DNA of 36,361 nt from Myxococcales bacterium (lineage in GTDB: Bacteria; Lernaellota; Lernaellaia; Lernaellales; Lernaellaceae): contig JAAYVF010000052.1 in NCBI GenBank assembly GCA_012517325.1, positions 1-36,361 of the forward strand, written 5' to 3'. The notes below the pieces were generated by a model that worked only from the letters and a program-made list of their open reading frames with translations, was not told the DNA's origin and made no database searches. A program made the translations under genes and the position numbers. Shown in pieces: positions 7,061 through 15,593 of this stretch (position 1 is its first letter; every line of letters starts with the position of its first letter).

Positions 7061-8716
7061 CTAATAGCTGAAGACACTGCCGCCGATGAACTCGCGCAGG
7101 ACGCTTGTCCCCGGCACTTCCTCCGGCAGAATCGGTATGAACAGGTCGAGGAATCGCAACAACCGGTCGGCTTCGACGAAGGCCGCGGATTCGCGCGGCA
7201 CTTCCATCAGGAAGCGCTTGGCGTAGGTGGTCAGCACGGCGTGTTCGTACATCAGGGCCGAGTTGAACAGCACGTCGGCGTCTTCCTGGAAGGGGAAGAT
7301 CCACGATTGCTCGCCCAGCCGGACGCTGTCCCACATGAAGATCGTCTGCTCGGCCGTGTAATTGCGGAACAGGCGGTCGCGGACGATGCGGCGGATGAGC
7401 CGGGTGTCGGACGTGAAGATGCGGTTGTGTTCGTCGATGGTCAGTTGCGTCAGGGCCGAAACGAACAGTTTGAACTTCGTGCCCGGGTCGATGTTTTCGG
7501 TCAGGCGCGGATTGAGCGCGTGGATGCCCTCGACGACCAGGATCTGGTGCGGCCCCACCTCGAGCGGCAGGGTCTTGGTGGCGTGCCGCTGGTGTTCGGT
7601 GAAGTTGAACAGCGGTGTGTTGACGCGCTGGCCGGCGATCAGCTTGACCAGGTGATCCTGCAACAGCTCCAGGTCCAGCGCCTCGATGTGCTCGAAATCG
7701 GGCCGCCCGTCGGGGTGCTTGGGCGTCTCGTCCGGCGAGCGGTAATAATTGTCGAGGCTCAGGGTCACCGGCTCGATGCCGTTGACGCGCAGTTGAATGT
7801 CCAACCGCTTGGAGGTCGTCGTCTTGCCCGAGGAACTCGGTCCCGAGATGAGGATCAGGCGGGTTTTCGGCCGGCGGGCGGCGATCAGGTCGGCGACCTC
7901 GACGATCTTCTTTTCGTGCAGGCCTTCCGACAGGCGGATCAGGTGGCCGCCCTTGCCGTCGATCAGCGCCCGGTCGAGCTGTGCCAGGTTGCTGACGCCG
8001 ATCAATTCGTTCCAGCGCTGCGATTCGCGGAAGGCGCCGAACAGGCGCGGCTGCGGCGACAACCGCCGCACCGGGCGGCCGTGGCGGTCCGGGAAGCGCA
8101 GCACCATGCCGTCTTCGTAAGGAATCAGCGAAAAATGTTGCAGGACGCCGGTGCGCATCGCCAGCGGGCCGTAGGGAAAGCTCAGGCGCTCGTCCAGGTT
8201 GGCGACCAGCACCTCGCTGTCGCGGCCCATGCGCAGGATGTCGGCCTTGCTGGTCAGGCCGAGCGATTCGTAGTGCCGGATGACTTCCTCGACCGGCACG
8301 ATGGCGAATTTGAGCGGCAGGTCGGCGTCGCGCAGGCGGGTCATCTCGTCGCCCAGCTTCTGCACCAGCGCCTTGGTGGTTTTCTGGCCGCTGACCGTGA
8401 AAAAATAGCCGTGGGCGATGGACTGCCCGACCACCAGTTGGCAGCCGGGATAGAGCTTTTCGACGGCCAACGTCAACAGGAGCACCGCCGTGCGGCGGTA
8501 GATTTCCATGCCGGCCTTGCTGGTCTGATCGACGGTCTCGACGGTGGAATTGCCGCGCAGACGGCGGCCCAGGCCGGAGATCTGGTTGTTGACGATGGCG
8601 CCGAGGGGCGGAAATTTGCCGGGGTGCGGCTGTCGTTCGAGCAATTCGGCGAGGCTCGTGTTGACGGGGGCGTCGAGCGATTCGCCGTTGAGGATGACGC
8701 GGATGATACGGTTCAT
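7061..8716 (-). CDS. TGS-domain uridine/cytidine-kinase-like fusion (nucleoside kinase)
   Basis: 551 residues. The N-terminus (about 4-65) resembles a TGS domain. A middle part (about 70-230) looks like the second additional domain of threonyl-tRNA synthetase with H-x(3)-H-like residues (AHGYFF). The C-terminal half is a phosphoribulokinase/uridine kinase P-loop domain with Walker A GPSSSGKTT at 292-300 and the DNYYRSPDETP substrate loop. Such fusions are annotated as nucleoside kinases; their substrate is rarely tested. An open frame reaches back to 8797 inside a repeat hairpin, but ATG 8716 is preferred: AAGGAC lies 6 bases upstream and the protein then starts directly with the TGS strand. 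Confidence 0.82.
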   Translation of the reverse strand: MNRIIRVILNGESLDAPVNTSLAELLERQPHPGKFPPLGAIVNNQISGLGRRLRGNSTVETVDQTSKAGMEIYRRTAVLLLTLAVEKLYPGCQLVVGQSIAHGYFFTVSGQKTTKALVQKLGDEMTRLRDADLPLKFAIVPVEEVIRHYESLGLTSKADILRMGRDSEVLVANLDERLSFPYGPLAMRTGVLQHFSLIPYEDGMVLRFPDRHGRPVRRLSPQPRLFGAFRESQRWNELIGVSNLAQLDRALIDGKGGHLIRLSEGLHEKKIVEVADLIAARRPKTRLILISGPSSSGKTTTSKRLDIQLRVNGIEPVTLSLDNYYRSPDETPKHPDGRPDFEHIEALDLELLQDHLVKLIAGQRVNTPLFNFTEHQRHATKTLPLEVGPHQILVVEGIHALNPRLTENIDPGTKFKLFVSALTQLTIDEHNRIFTSDTRLIRRIVRDRLFRNYTAEQTIFMWDSVRLGEQSWIFPFQEDADVLFNSALMYEHAVLTTYAKRFLMEVPRESAAFVEADRLLRFLDLFIPILPEEVPGTSVLREFIGGSVFSY

Positions 8717-8757
8717 GTTCGTCCTTGCCCCGGCCGGGCGCCGTTCCGGCCGGCGGT

Positions 8758-8915
8758 CTAGCAGTCTGTTGAAAAAGGCCGTCCTGGCCTTTTTCAACCG
8801 CGCTCAACAAAAGGCGTGGTTTTTCTTTCGCTTCATTTTCGGCAACTTCGGAAGTTACCGAAAATGGCGATCCATCCCTGGATCGCACGCCGGGTGTTTT
8901 TCAACACCCGGCTAG
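8758..8915. mobile_element. MITE-like non-coding element with four hairpins
   Basis: A 158-bp intergenic block is bounded by imperfect inverted repeats: 8758-8776 against the complement of 8897-8915, identical at 16 of 19 positions and both beginning CTAGC and ending GTTGAAAAA. Inside are four back-to-back palindromes: 8768-8780/8786-8798 (13-bp stem), 8834-8849/8851-8866 (one mismatch), 8867-8874/8879-8886 (loop TCCC) and 8890-8898/8903-8911 (loop TTTC). There is no transposase. The size, the terminal repeats and the internal dyads fit a MITE or a REP-like composite. The outer CTAG on both sides could be a target duplication or part of the repeat. It separates two divergent genes. Confidence 0.6.
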
Positions 8916-8926
8916 TTTCTTTGCGT

Positions 8927-8956
8927 TTGGCAACCGGTGCCCAATGCTGCTATTAT
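8927..8956 (+). promoter_or_regulatory. sigma-70-type promoter of the YncE-like lipoprotein gene
   Basis: TTGGCA (8927-8932, 5/6) and TATTAT (8951-8956, 5/6) are separated by 18 bases. Transcription would begin near 8963, about 24 bases before the ATG at 8987. The promoter starts 11 bases outside the MITE-like element. Confidence 0.6.
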
Positions 8957-8986
8957 AACGAAAAACCGGGACGTGGGGACAAGCTC

Positions 8987-11440
8987 ATGAAAAACGGATG
9001 GGTGATCGCCGGGCTGCTGTGTTGCCTCGGCCTGTTCGCGCTGGCCTGCGAACCGTCGGCCAGCGATTCGTCGCACCAGCGGCGCGATGCCGCCGCGGAT
9101 GAAAAAGCGCTGCCGGAACCGACCGCCGAAGCCTACTTCCGCCCGGGGCCGATCGACGACGAGCGGTACGTGCTGCCCAACGGCCGGATGATCTGGCCCG
9201 CCGGCCTGGGAACGATCATCGACCGCTTCCCCGTCGACCTCGCGGTGAGCCCCGACGGCCAGACGCTGGTCGCCGCATCGGCCGGCATCGAACGCGTCCG
9301 GTTGATCGACACGGCGACGATGACGCCGTTCCAGAGTCTCGACGTTCTGCAACTCTTCAGCGGCGCGGTCTGGAACGCGGCCGGCGACCGGTTCTGGATC
9401 GGCGGCGGCGGCAGCCACGTGGTGTTCGAATATTCCTACACGGGCGGCGTGGCGGCCGAGGTTCGCCAAATACCCGTTCTGAACTACCCGTCCGGCCTGG
9501 CGCTCTCGCCCGACGAATCCGAACTGTACGTGGCGTGCCTGCACGGCAAGCGGTTGGCCGTGGTCGACCTGCTCGCCGGCGAGGAAGTCGATTCCATCCC
9601 CACCCATTTGTACAGCCTCGACGTAAAAATCTCCGCCGACGGCAAACTGGCTTACGTCTCGAGCGTCGGCCGCGGCATGGTGACGGTCGTCAACCTGCAG
9701 ACCCGCCAACCGGTCGCCGACATCGAGGTGGGCGACAACCCCGAAGGCATTGCGATCTCGACCGACGACGCCATGCTGTACGTGGCCAACTCCGACAGCG
9801 ACACGGTCAGCGTCGTCGATCTCGACGCGCAGGAAGTGACCGCGACCTGGAAAATCTACGACGAGTCGACCACCAGCCTGGGCGCCAGCCCGGTCGCCGT
9901 CGCCGTCGACCGCGCGGGCGAGCGCGTCTACGTGGCTTGCACGGGCACCAACGAAATCACCGTGTTCAACGCCGCGAACGGCCAGGTGCTCGGGCGCATC
10001 CCGGGCGGTTGGTACGTCACGCAATTGCGGCTCGACGAGGACCGCGGGTTCCTCTATTACACCAGCGGCAAGGGCTACGGTTCCTACGGGCTGGGGCTGT
10101 ACAGCAACTGGCGGTCGACCGTGCACCAAGTGGCCATTCCCACCACCGAGGAGTTGGCCGAGTACACCGACCACCAGGACCAGGCGCTGAACTGGGCCAA
10201 TTCATTCTACGATACGGTCGATCTCGAATCGCCGATCCCCACCGCATGGGGCACGCCCAGCGAGCAGATCAAGCACGTCATTTTCATCCTGAAGGAAAAC
10301 AAGACCTACGATCAGATTTTCGGCGACCTCGAAGGCACCGAACGCGATCCGAGCAACCTCAACTTCGGCTGGGACGTGACGCCCAACCACCACACCCTGG
10401 CTCAGACCTTCGCGGTTTGCGACAACCTGTTCGTCGAGGGCGACACCAGCGTGCTCGGGCACTTGTGGGGCACCTTCGGGCTGCTCAACGATCACGCCGA
10501 AAAACGTTTCGCCGTCGGCGACGACTACCCGCTGCCCGACATCGATCCGTCGACCCGGCCGCCGAACGGCACGATCTTCAAGCGGCTGCTCGAAGCGGGC
10601 ATCGAGTTCCGCTCCTACGGGCAGGTCATCGGGTTCATGGAGGACTTCGACCGCTACGCGCCCTACATCGACATGAAGTACGGCTTCTGGAACCAGGGCG
10701 TCTCGGACGAGGTCAAGGCCGACGAGATCATCCGCGAGTGGGAACTGGGCATCTTCCCGCCCTTCATCTACATCAGCCTGCCCAACGATCACTCCTACGG
10801 TTCGCGAAGCGGCGCACCGACCGCCCGCTTCCAGTTGGGCGACAACGACGCCGGTCTCGGCAAGCTGATCGATTGGCTGTCGCACAGCGAACACTGGGCC
10901 GACACGGCGGTCTTCGTCACCGAGGACGACCCGCAGTCGGGCGCCGACCACATCGATCCGCACCGCACCGTCGCGCTGGTGATCAGCTCCTGGGTCAAGC
11001 GCGGCCACGTATCGAGCGTGCTGTATTCGATGTCCAGCCTGTGGCACACCATGGAACTGATCCTCGGCCTGCCGCAGCCCGGCAGCAAATACACCAAGTA
11101 CTCCGCGCCGCTGTACGACTGTTTCGACACCACGGCGGATCTGACGACCTACACGGCGCTGCCCAACCCGATTCCGTACGAGGAAAACCCCAAGGGCCTG
11201 CCGTTCCAGGATTACTGCGACGCGGCGAATTTCGAGGTTCCCGATCAGGTCGGCCGCATGGGCGAGGTGCTCTGGGCGCTGACCCGCCCGAACGATCCGT
11301 TCCCCTACGACCAGTCGCTGTCGGGCGAGGGCGAGGGGGACGAGGACGACGTGAAGGAATATCTCGAGGGCGTCGAAAAAGCCCGCGCCTGGGCCGCCGC
11401 GCACGGCGTCGAATTCGACACCCTGCCGCGCCGGAAGTAG
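8987..11440 (+). CDS. lipoprotein with YncE-like beta-propeller and phosphoesterase domain
   Basis: 817 residues. An N-terminal lipoprotein signal ends at Cys21 (FALAC). Residues about 70-390 form YVTN/YncE-type beta-propeller blades (repeats such as SPDESELYVAC, STDDAMLYVAN and DRAGERVYVAC). From about 427 a phosphoesterase domain (PF04185-like, alkaline phosphatase fold) begins with KENKTYDQIFGD and contains VTEDDPQSGADHIDPHR near residue 645, which carries the metal ligands. The family includes phospholipase C and acid phosphatases. The short acidic C-terminal tail (GEGEGDEDD) is unusual. Start ATG 8987 is chosen over an open frame reaching back into the repeat because it gives a signal peptide and has GGGGA upstream. 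Likely an outer-membrane or periplasmic phosphate-ester hydrolase; the substrate is unknown. Confidence 0.88.
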   Translation: MKNGWVIAGLLCCLGLFALACEPSASDSSHQRRDAAADEKALPEPTAEAYFRPGPIDDERYVLPNGRMIWPAGLGTIIDRFPVDLAVSPDGQTLVAASAGIERVRLIDTATMTPFQSLDVLQLFSGAVWNAAGDRFWIGGGGSHVVFEYSYTGGVAAEVRQIPVLNYPSGLALSPDESELYVACLHGKRLAVVDLLAGEEVDSIPTHLYSLDVKISADGKLAYVSSVGRGMVTVVNLQTRQPVADIEVGDNPEGIAISTDDAMLYVANSDSDTVSVVDLDAQEVTATWKIYDESTTSLGASPVAVAVDRAGERVYVACTGTNEITVFNAANGQVLGRIPGGWYVTQLRLDEDRGFLYYTSGKGYGSYGLGLYSNWRSTVHQVAIPTTEELAEYTDHQDQALNWANSFYDTVDLESPIPTAWGTPSEQIKHVIFILKENKTYDQIFGDLEGTERDPSNLNFGWDVTPNHHTLAQTFAVCDNLFVEGDTSVLGHLWGTFGLLNDHAEKRFAVGDDYPLPDIDPSTRPPNGTIFKRLLEAGIEFRSYGQVIGFMEDFDRYAPYIDMKYGFWNQGVSDEVKADEIIREWELGIFPPFIYISLPNDHSYGSRSGAPTARFQLGDNDAGLGKLIDWLSHSEHWADTAVFVTEDDPQSGADHIDPHRTVALVISSWVKRGHVSSVLYSMSSLWHTMELILGLPQPGSKYTKYSAPLYDCFDTTADLTTYTALPNPIPYEENPKGLPFQDYCDAANFEVPDQVGRMGEVLWALTRPNDPFPYDQSLSGEGEGDEDDVKEYLEGVEKARAWAAAHGVEFDTLPRRK

Positions 11441-11493
11441 CTCCCGCTTTCGCCTTCCGCCCCGCCAGGGCGATAAAAAACGACCATGGGTTT

Positions 11494-11552
11494 CGCCCTG
11501 TAAGGGCGGAGTAATTCAGCCAGGGGCAAGCCCGTTCCGGGCGCGGCCCCTG
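11494..11552. terminator. tandem hairpins between convergent genes
   Basis: Two stems lie between the convergent phosphoesterase and deacetylase genes: CGCCCT 11494-11499 with AGGGCG 11503-11508, and a longer two-part stem 11521-11527/11546-11552 enclosing GCCCG 11530-11534 with CGGGC 11538-11542. They lack a long T-run, so they may act as a bidirectional, weak transcription stop. Confidence 0.45.
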
Positions 11553-11563
11553 GATTTGGGCAA

Positions 11564-12358
11564 TCACCCCATGATCTCGCGGATCAGATCCATCGCCCCT
11601 TCGACGCGGAATTCCTCGCCGTATTCGTAGCCTTTCGTCGCGCCGACCTTTTGTGCCCAGCCGCGGGTGAACATTTCCAGCACCGGCCGGTAGTTGTCGC
11701 GGTCGAGCATGGTGAACAGGCCCGGATCGGCGCCGGTGGCTTGCAGCGAAAGGCGGATGTCGTCGAGGGTCATCTTCATCTGGCTGTCGTGGGCGCAAAG
11801 GGCGTCGATTTTCTTCTCGATGTAGGGCGTGATGTCGACGACCCGGTTCGCGTTGGCCGGACGCTTGGCGAAATAATAGAGCTCGGGCACCAAATGCGGC
11901 GCCAGGCCTTCCTGCCGGTGCTCGGGATGATACAGCGGCAGATGGCAGAAGCCCGCCGCCTCCATCGCGGCGAACGCCACGGCGCGGTGGTCCGGGTGCG
12001 GTTCGAACGGCGCCCACGGGTCGAAGGTCATCACGGTGGTCGGCTTCAGGCGGCGGATGAACCGCATGAATTTTTCGCGGATTTCGTTGAGCGGCGTATC
12101 ACCCAGGAAGCCGTCGGGATAGCCGAGGAAGAAAATTTCCTTCTTGCCGAGAATCCGGGCGGCCTCGCGGGCCTCGCGGTCGCGGCTGTCGGCGATCAAA
12201 GTCTCGCGGTCCAGTTCGAAACTGCCGCGTTCATTGTTGGTGGCGATGACCTCGTAAACCTCGCGGCCTTCGGCGACGAACCGGGCGACGGTGCCGCCGG
12301 CGAAAAATTCGGTGTCGTCGGCATGGGCGACCAAAATCAGGACGGGACCCTGCGACAT
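11564..12358 (-). CDS. PIG-L/LmbE-family deacetylase
   Basis: 264 residues of the PIG-L fold. The zinc-site motifs are present: AHADDTE at 11-17 (usual AHPDDE with Pro replaced by Ala) and HPDH at 121-124. Enzymes of this family remove an N-acetyl group from GlcNAc-containing conjugates such as GlcNAc-inositol, GlcNAc-malate or lipid-linked GlcNAc, and act in the cytosol. The start is ATG 12358 with AGGAG six bases upstream. It follows the split transketolase pair after 70 bases on the same strand, which hints at co-transcription; a common pathway is not evident. It could serve bacillithiol-type thiol synthesis, but no partner genes of that route lie here. Confidence 0.85.
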   Translation of the reverse strand: MSQGPVLILVAHADDTEFFAGGTVARFVAEGREVYEVIATNNERGSFELDRETLIADSRDREAREAARILGKKEIFFLGYPDGFLGDTPLNEIREKFMRFIRRLKPTTVMTFDPWAPFEPHPDHRAVAFAAMEAAGFCHLPLYHPEHRQEGLAPHLVPELYYFAKRPANANRVVDITPYIEKKIDALCAHDSQMKMTLDDIRLSLQATGADPGLFTMLDRDNYRPVLEMFTRGWAQKVGATKGYEYGEEFRVEGAMDLIREIMG

Positions 12359-12428
12359 CGGCTGACTCCTTCCGGTGTGACGATCCTCGGACGAACGGAT
12401 CCGGGGGGTTTTTCTTTGCTGATCCGGT

Positions 12429-13379
12429 TTATTTTCCCGCGGCCCGCATCGCCTCGCGGGCAGCGGCCGCGATATGACCGGCGGTCAATCCGAAGGCCGC
12501 AAACAGTTCCTCGGGCCGCCCCGACTGGCCGAAACGGTCGGCGATGCCGATAAACCGCATCGGCGTCGGCGCCTCGGCCGCCAGCAGTTCGGCCACCGCG
12601 CCGCCCAGGCCGCCGGCGATCTGGTGCTCCTCGCAGGTCACCACGCAGCCGCAGGAACGCGCCGCGTCCAGCACGGCCTCGCGGTCGAGCGGCTTGATGG
12701 TGTGCACGTTGAGCACCGTCGCCTCGACGCCCGCCGCGGCCAGTTCCTCTGCGGCTAGCATAGCGTGATACACCAGGTGGCCCGTGGCCAGCAGCGCCAC
12801 GTCCCGGCCCGCGCGCCGCACGATCGCCCGGCCGATCTCGAACGGGTCGGCCGGCTCGGTGATGATCGGCACGTTTTCGCGCCCGAAGCGCAGATAGACC
12901 GGCCCGTCGTGATCCGCCGCGGCCAGCGTGGCGCGAAAGGCCTCGTGGAAATCGCAGGGCGAAAGCACTGTCATGTTCGGCAACACGCGCATCGACGCGA
13001 TGTCCTCGAGCGCCTGGTGCGTCGCCCCGTCGGGCCCCACGGAAACGCCGCCGTGCATGCCGCCGATTTTCACGTTCAGGCGCGAGTAGCAGATCGTGGT
13101 GCGGATCTGGTCCCAGGCGCGCCCGGCGACGAACACGCCGTAGGTGGACACGAAGGGGATTTTGCCCATCAGGCTGATGCCCGCCGCCATGCCGAGCATG
13201 TTCTGTTCGGCGATGCCGGCGTCGAAAAAGCGGTTCGGGAAGCGTTCGGCGAACCAGTTGGTGGTGGTCGATTTGGCCAGATCCGCGTCGAACACGACGA
13301 TGTTCGCGTCGTTGCCACCCAGCGCCAGCAGCGCCTCGCCGTACCCGGCGCGGGTCGGTTTTTCGCCGTGGACGATCAT
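12429..13379 (-). CDS. transketolase C-terminal subunit
   Basis: 316 residues covering the pyrimidine-binding and C-terminal domains of transketolase. The catalytic glutamate that contacts the thiamine diphosphate aminopyrimidine is in AEQNMLG (E58). Further family signatures are GRAWDQIRTT (about 86-95) and GGMHGGVSVGPDGATHQALED (106-126). With the N-terminal subunit it forms a split transketolase, moving two-carbon ketol units between sugar phosphates in the pentose phosphate pathway. Split transketolases also include catabolic ones for unusual sugars (for example apulose-4-phosphate), so the substrate is not fixed. ATG 13379 overlaps the stop of the N-terminal subunit as ATGA, with GGAGG upstream, giving equimolar synthesis. 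Confidence 0.9.
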   Translation of the reverse strand: MIVHGEKPTRAGYGEALLALGGNDANIVVFDADLAKSTTTNWFAERFPNRFFDAGIAEQNMLGMAAGISLMGKIPFVSTYGVFVAGRAWDQIRTTICYSRLNVKIGGMHGGVSVGPDGATHQALEDIASMRVLPNMTVLSPCDFHEAFRATLAAADHDGPVYLRFGRENVPIITEPADPFEIGRAIVRRAGRDVALLATGHLVYHAMLAAEELAAAGVEATVLNVHTIKPLDREAVLDAARSCGCVVTCEEHQIAGGLGGAVAELLAAEAPTPMRFIGIADRFGQSGRPEELFAAFGLTAGHIAAAAREAMRAAGK

Positions 13380-14227
13380 GGGTGTTCCTCCGGGTCGGCC
13401 AATTCGAACAGGGCCCGGGCCGTTTCCTCGTCGTTGGGCGCCTTGCCGTGCCAGCCGGCCTGGTTTTCCATGAACGACACGCCCTTGCCCTTCACGGTGC
13501 GGGCGATCAGGGCCGTGGGTTTGCCGTCGCAGCGCGGAAAATTGTCGAGGGCGAGCATCAGCGCTTCCATGTCATGGCCGTCGATTTCCACGACGTGCCA
13601 GCGAAAGGCCCGCAGCTTGTTGACCAGCGGCTCGATGCCCATCACGTCCTCGACCCAGCCGTCGATCTGCAGGCGGTTGCGGTCGATGATCGACATCACG
13701 TTGTCCAGGCGATAATGGCCCGCCGCCATGTATGCTTCCCAGATTTGCCCTTCCTGCAGCTCGCCGTCGCCGTTGACGACGTAAAAGAGGTTGGACCGGT
13801 TGTCGAGCTTGGCCGCCAGCGCCATGCCCACCGCCACCGAAAGGCCTTGCCCGAGGCTGCCGGTGCCGACTTCCACCCCGGGGGTTTCGATAGAGGGGTG
13901 GCCTTGCAGGTGGGAACCGAGCCGGCGCAGCGTGGCCAGATCCTCGACGGGGAAATAGCCGCACCGCGCCAGGGCGGCGTACAGGACCGGGGCGACGTGG
14001 CCCTTGGAAAAGATGACGCGATCGCGTTCCGGCCAATCGGGCCGGGAAGGATCGTGCTTAAGTTTGTAAAAATAAAGGGCGGTGACGAAGTCCGCCGCCG
14101 ACAGGCTCCCACCGGGATGACCGGACCCCGCGGCATGGATCATTTCGATGATATCCCGGCGGATTTGCCGGGCGATCCTTTCCAGTTGGGGTTGGTCGGG
14201 ACGGTGGAACATGGGGGGATGGGTCAC
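13376..14227 (-). CDS. transketolase N-terminal (TPP-binding) subunit
   Basis: 283 residues of the diphosphate-binding half of transketolase: GSGHPGG at 34-40, SKGH at 74-77, GTGSLGQGL at 121-129, and the thiamine diphosphate motif GDGELQEG at 153-160 ending at the metal ligand N184 in IDRNRL. The substrate histidines typical of the family are kept. The open frame extends to 14329, but GTG 14227 is chosen because GGAGGAG (14232-14238) precedes it by four bases and the upstream residues are unlike the family; ATG 14212 is an alternative without a site. It is the first gene of the minus-strand trio. Confidence 0.9.
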   Translation of the reverse strand: MTHPPMFHRPDQPQLERIARQIRRDIIEMIHAAGSGHPGGSLSAADFVTALYFYKLKHDPSRPDWPERDRVIFSKGHVAPVLYAALARCGYFPVEDLATLRRLGSHLQGHPSIETPGVEVGTGSLGQGLSVAVGMALAAKLDNRSNLFYVVNGDGELQEGQIWEAYMAAGHYRLDNVMSIIDRNRLQIDGWVEDVMGIEPLVNKLRAFRWHVVEIDGHDMEALMLALDNFPRCDGKPTALIARTVKGKGVSFMENQAGWHGKAPNDEETARALFELADPEEHP

Positions 14228-14231
14228 TACG

Positions 14232-14238
14232 CTCCTCC
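14232..14238 (-). promoter_or_regulatory. strong ribosome binding site fixing a GTG start
   Basis: Reads GGAGGAG on the minus strand, 4 bases before GTG 14227. It decides between that start and ATG 14212 for the transketolase N-terminal subunit. Confidence 0.7.
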
Positions 14239-14301
14239 GTGTCGGACCGGGGCTTTGTCTGTCGCGGCCCGAGCGGTTACGATACCCATGGTTGAGGGTA
14301 A

Positions 14302-14329
14302 ATTGTATCAGGAGATGGGCGATTCGCAA
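14302..14329 (-). promoter_or_regulatory. probable promoter of the transketolase operon
   Basis: On the minus strand TTGCGA (14329-14324, 4/6) and TACAAT (14307-14302, 5/6) are 16 bases apart. The implied leader is about 70 bases long. The TPR gene diverges from the same region and its promoter is not clear. Confidence 0.42.
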
Positions 14330-14414
14330 AGGAGTTGCCGAAAAGTTCAGGTTGCCCTTGACGCGAGCCGATGATTGGGGTTAGGACGATTGCCCGAACG
14401 AGGTGGAACGATAG

Positions 14415-15593
14415 ATGGATCCGGAACTTCGCCGATTGTACCTGCAGGACCTGGAAGAGCTGGAAGAGGAAATCCGGCAATTCGGCCCGTCGATCGACTT
14501 GCTGCTCGAAAAAGCCGAAATCCTCGATTTTTTAAGCCGGTATGAAGAGGCCCAGCGCGTGTTGGCCGAAGCCAAGGCCATCGACCCGGAAAGCCCCGAG
14601 GTCTGGAACAGCATCGGCGTGGTGCTCAAGAACCTGGGCAACTACGAGGAAGCGTTCGAGGCGCTGATGACCAGCCAGCGCCTGAGCCCCAACAGCACGA
14701 TTACGCTCAAGAATATCGGCGATGTGCTGTTCTTCATGTACCGCGACGACGAGGCCCGCCTCTGGTACGAACGGGCGCTCAAACGCGACAAAAACGATCC
14801 GTGGGCGCTGACCGGCAAAGGGCAGATTCTGGTCAACAACGAAAACTACCAGACCGCGCTCGAATTGTTCGACCGCGCCCTGGCCGTCGAGCCGGAATAC
14901 GCCTGGGCGCTCAGCGGCCGGGGCATGGCGCTGCTCGGCCTCGGGCGGTTCGAGGAAGCCCTCGACGTGTTCGAGATGGCGATCCAGATCGATCCCGAAT
15001 GGGATCATCCGCATTGCGGCAAGGCCGAGGCGTTGCACCGGCTGGGCCTGCTCAAGGAAGCCGAGCAGGAATACCGGACAGCGCTGCGGCTGGACGAACT
15101 GGATCCGCTCAAATGGCAGGATTTGGGCAACGTACTGCTCGACATGGGGCGTTACCGCGACTGCTTGCGGGCTTTTCGCCGGGCCGCTAATCTGGACGAG
15201 TACCTGGTGCGGGCGCACAGCGGGATGGCGCACGCGCTGGACATGCTGGGCCGCGGCGACGAGGCGCTGATCGAATACGACAAGGCGATCGAACTGGACA
15301 ACGAGGATCCGTCCATCTGGAACAATCGCGCGGTGCTGCTCGCCGAAACCCTGTCGCGCCCGGAAGCGGCGCTGGAAAGTTACGAAAAGGCCCTGCAGGT
15401 CGATCCGGAATATCACCTGGCGCGGTTCAACCGGGCGCAGCTTTACAGCCGCATGAACCGTCGCGCCGAGGCCAAAGCCGACCTGGAACAAGTGGTGGCG
15501 GTGCTGCGCGGTGAAGGCCAGGAGGCGATTCCCGAGCTGCGGCCCGAGGATCTGGAATGGTTGGAAAACTACTTGCAGGAACCGGATGAGTAA
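14415..15593 (+). CDS. tetratricopeptide repeat protein
   Basis: 392 residues composed almost wholly of TPR helices. Successive 34-residue units are recognisable from patterns such as AWALSGRGMALLGLGRFEEALDVF and ALIEYDKAIELDNEDPSIWNNRA, about nine to ten in all. There is no signal peptide, membrane segment or catalytic domain, so it is expected to be a cytosolic protein-binding scaffold. A purine-rich GAGGTGG lies before ATG 14415. Its final codons overlap the start of the CAP-domain gene by 8 bases, implying translational coupling and a shared function that is not otherwise known. Confidence 0.85.
   Translation: MDPELRRLYLQDLEELEEEIRQFGPSIDLLLEKAEILDFLSRYEEAQRVLAEAKAIDPESPEVWNSIGVVLKNLGNYEEAFEALMTSQRLSPNSTITLKNIGDVLFFMYRDDEARLWYERALKRDKNDPWALTGKGQILVNNENYQTALELFDRALAVEPEYAWALSGRGMALLGLGRFEEALDVFEMAIQIDPEWDHPHCGKAEALHRLGLLKEAEQEYRTALRLDELDPLKWQDLGNVLLDMGRYRDCLRAFRRAANLDEYLVRAHSGMAHALDMLGRGDEALIEYDKAIELDNEDPSIWNNRAVLLAETLSRPEAALESYEKALQVDPEYHLARFNRAQLYSRMNRRAEAKADLEQVVAVLRGEGQEAIPELRPEDLEWLENYLQEPDE

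Noticed and set aside
8716-8797. A 27-codon upstream extension of the TGS-kinase into the MITE-like element
   Set aside because: The added residues come from a palindrome and there is a better ribosome site for ATG 8716.
8816-8986. An upstream extension of the YncE-like lipoprotein
   Set aside because: It would read through the repeat and a promoter and would bury the lipoprotein signal; ATG 8987 gives a proper signal peptide.
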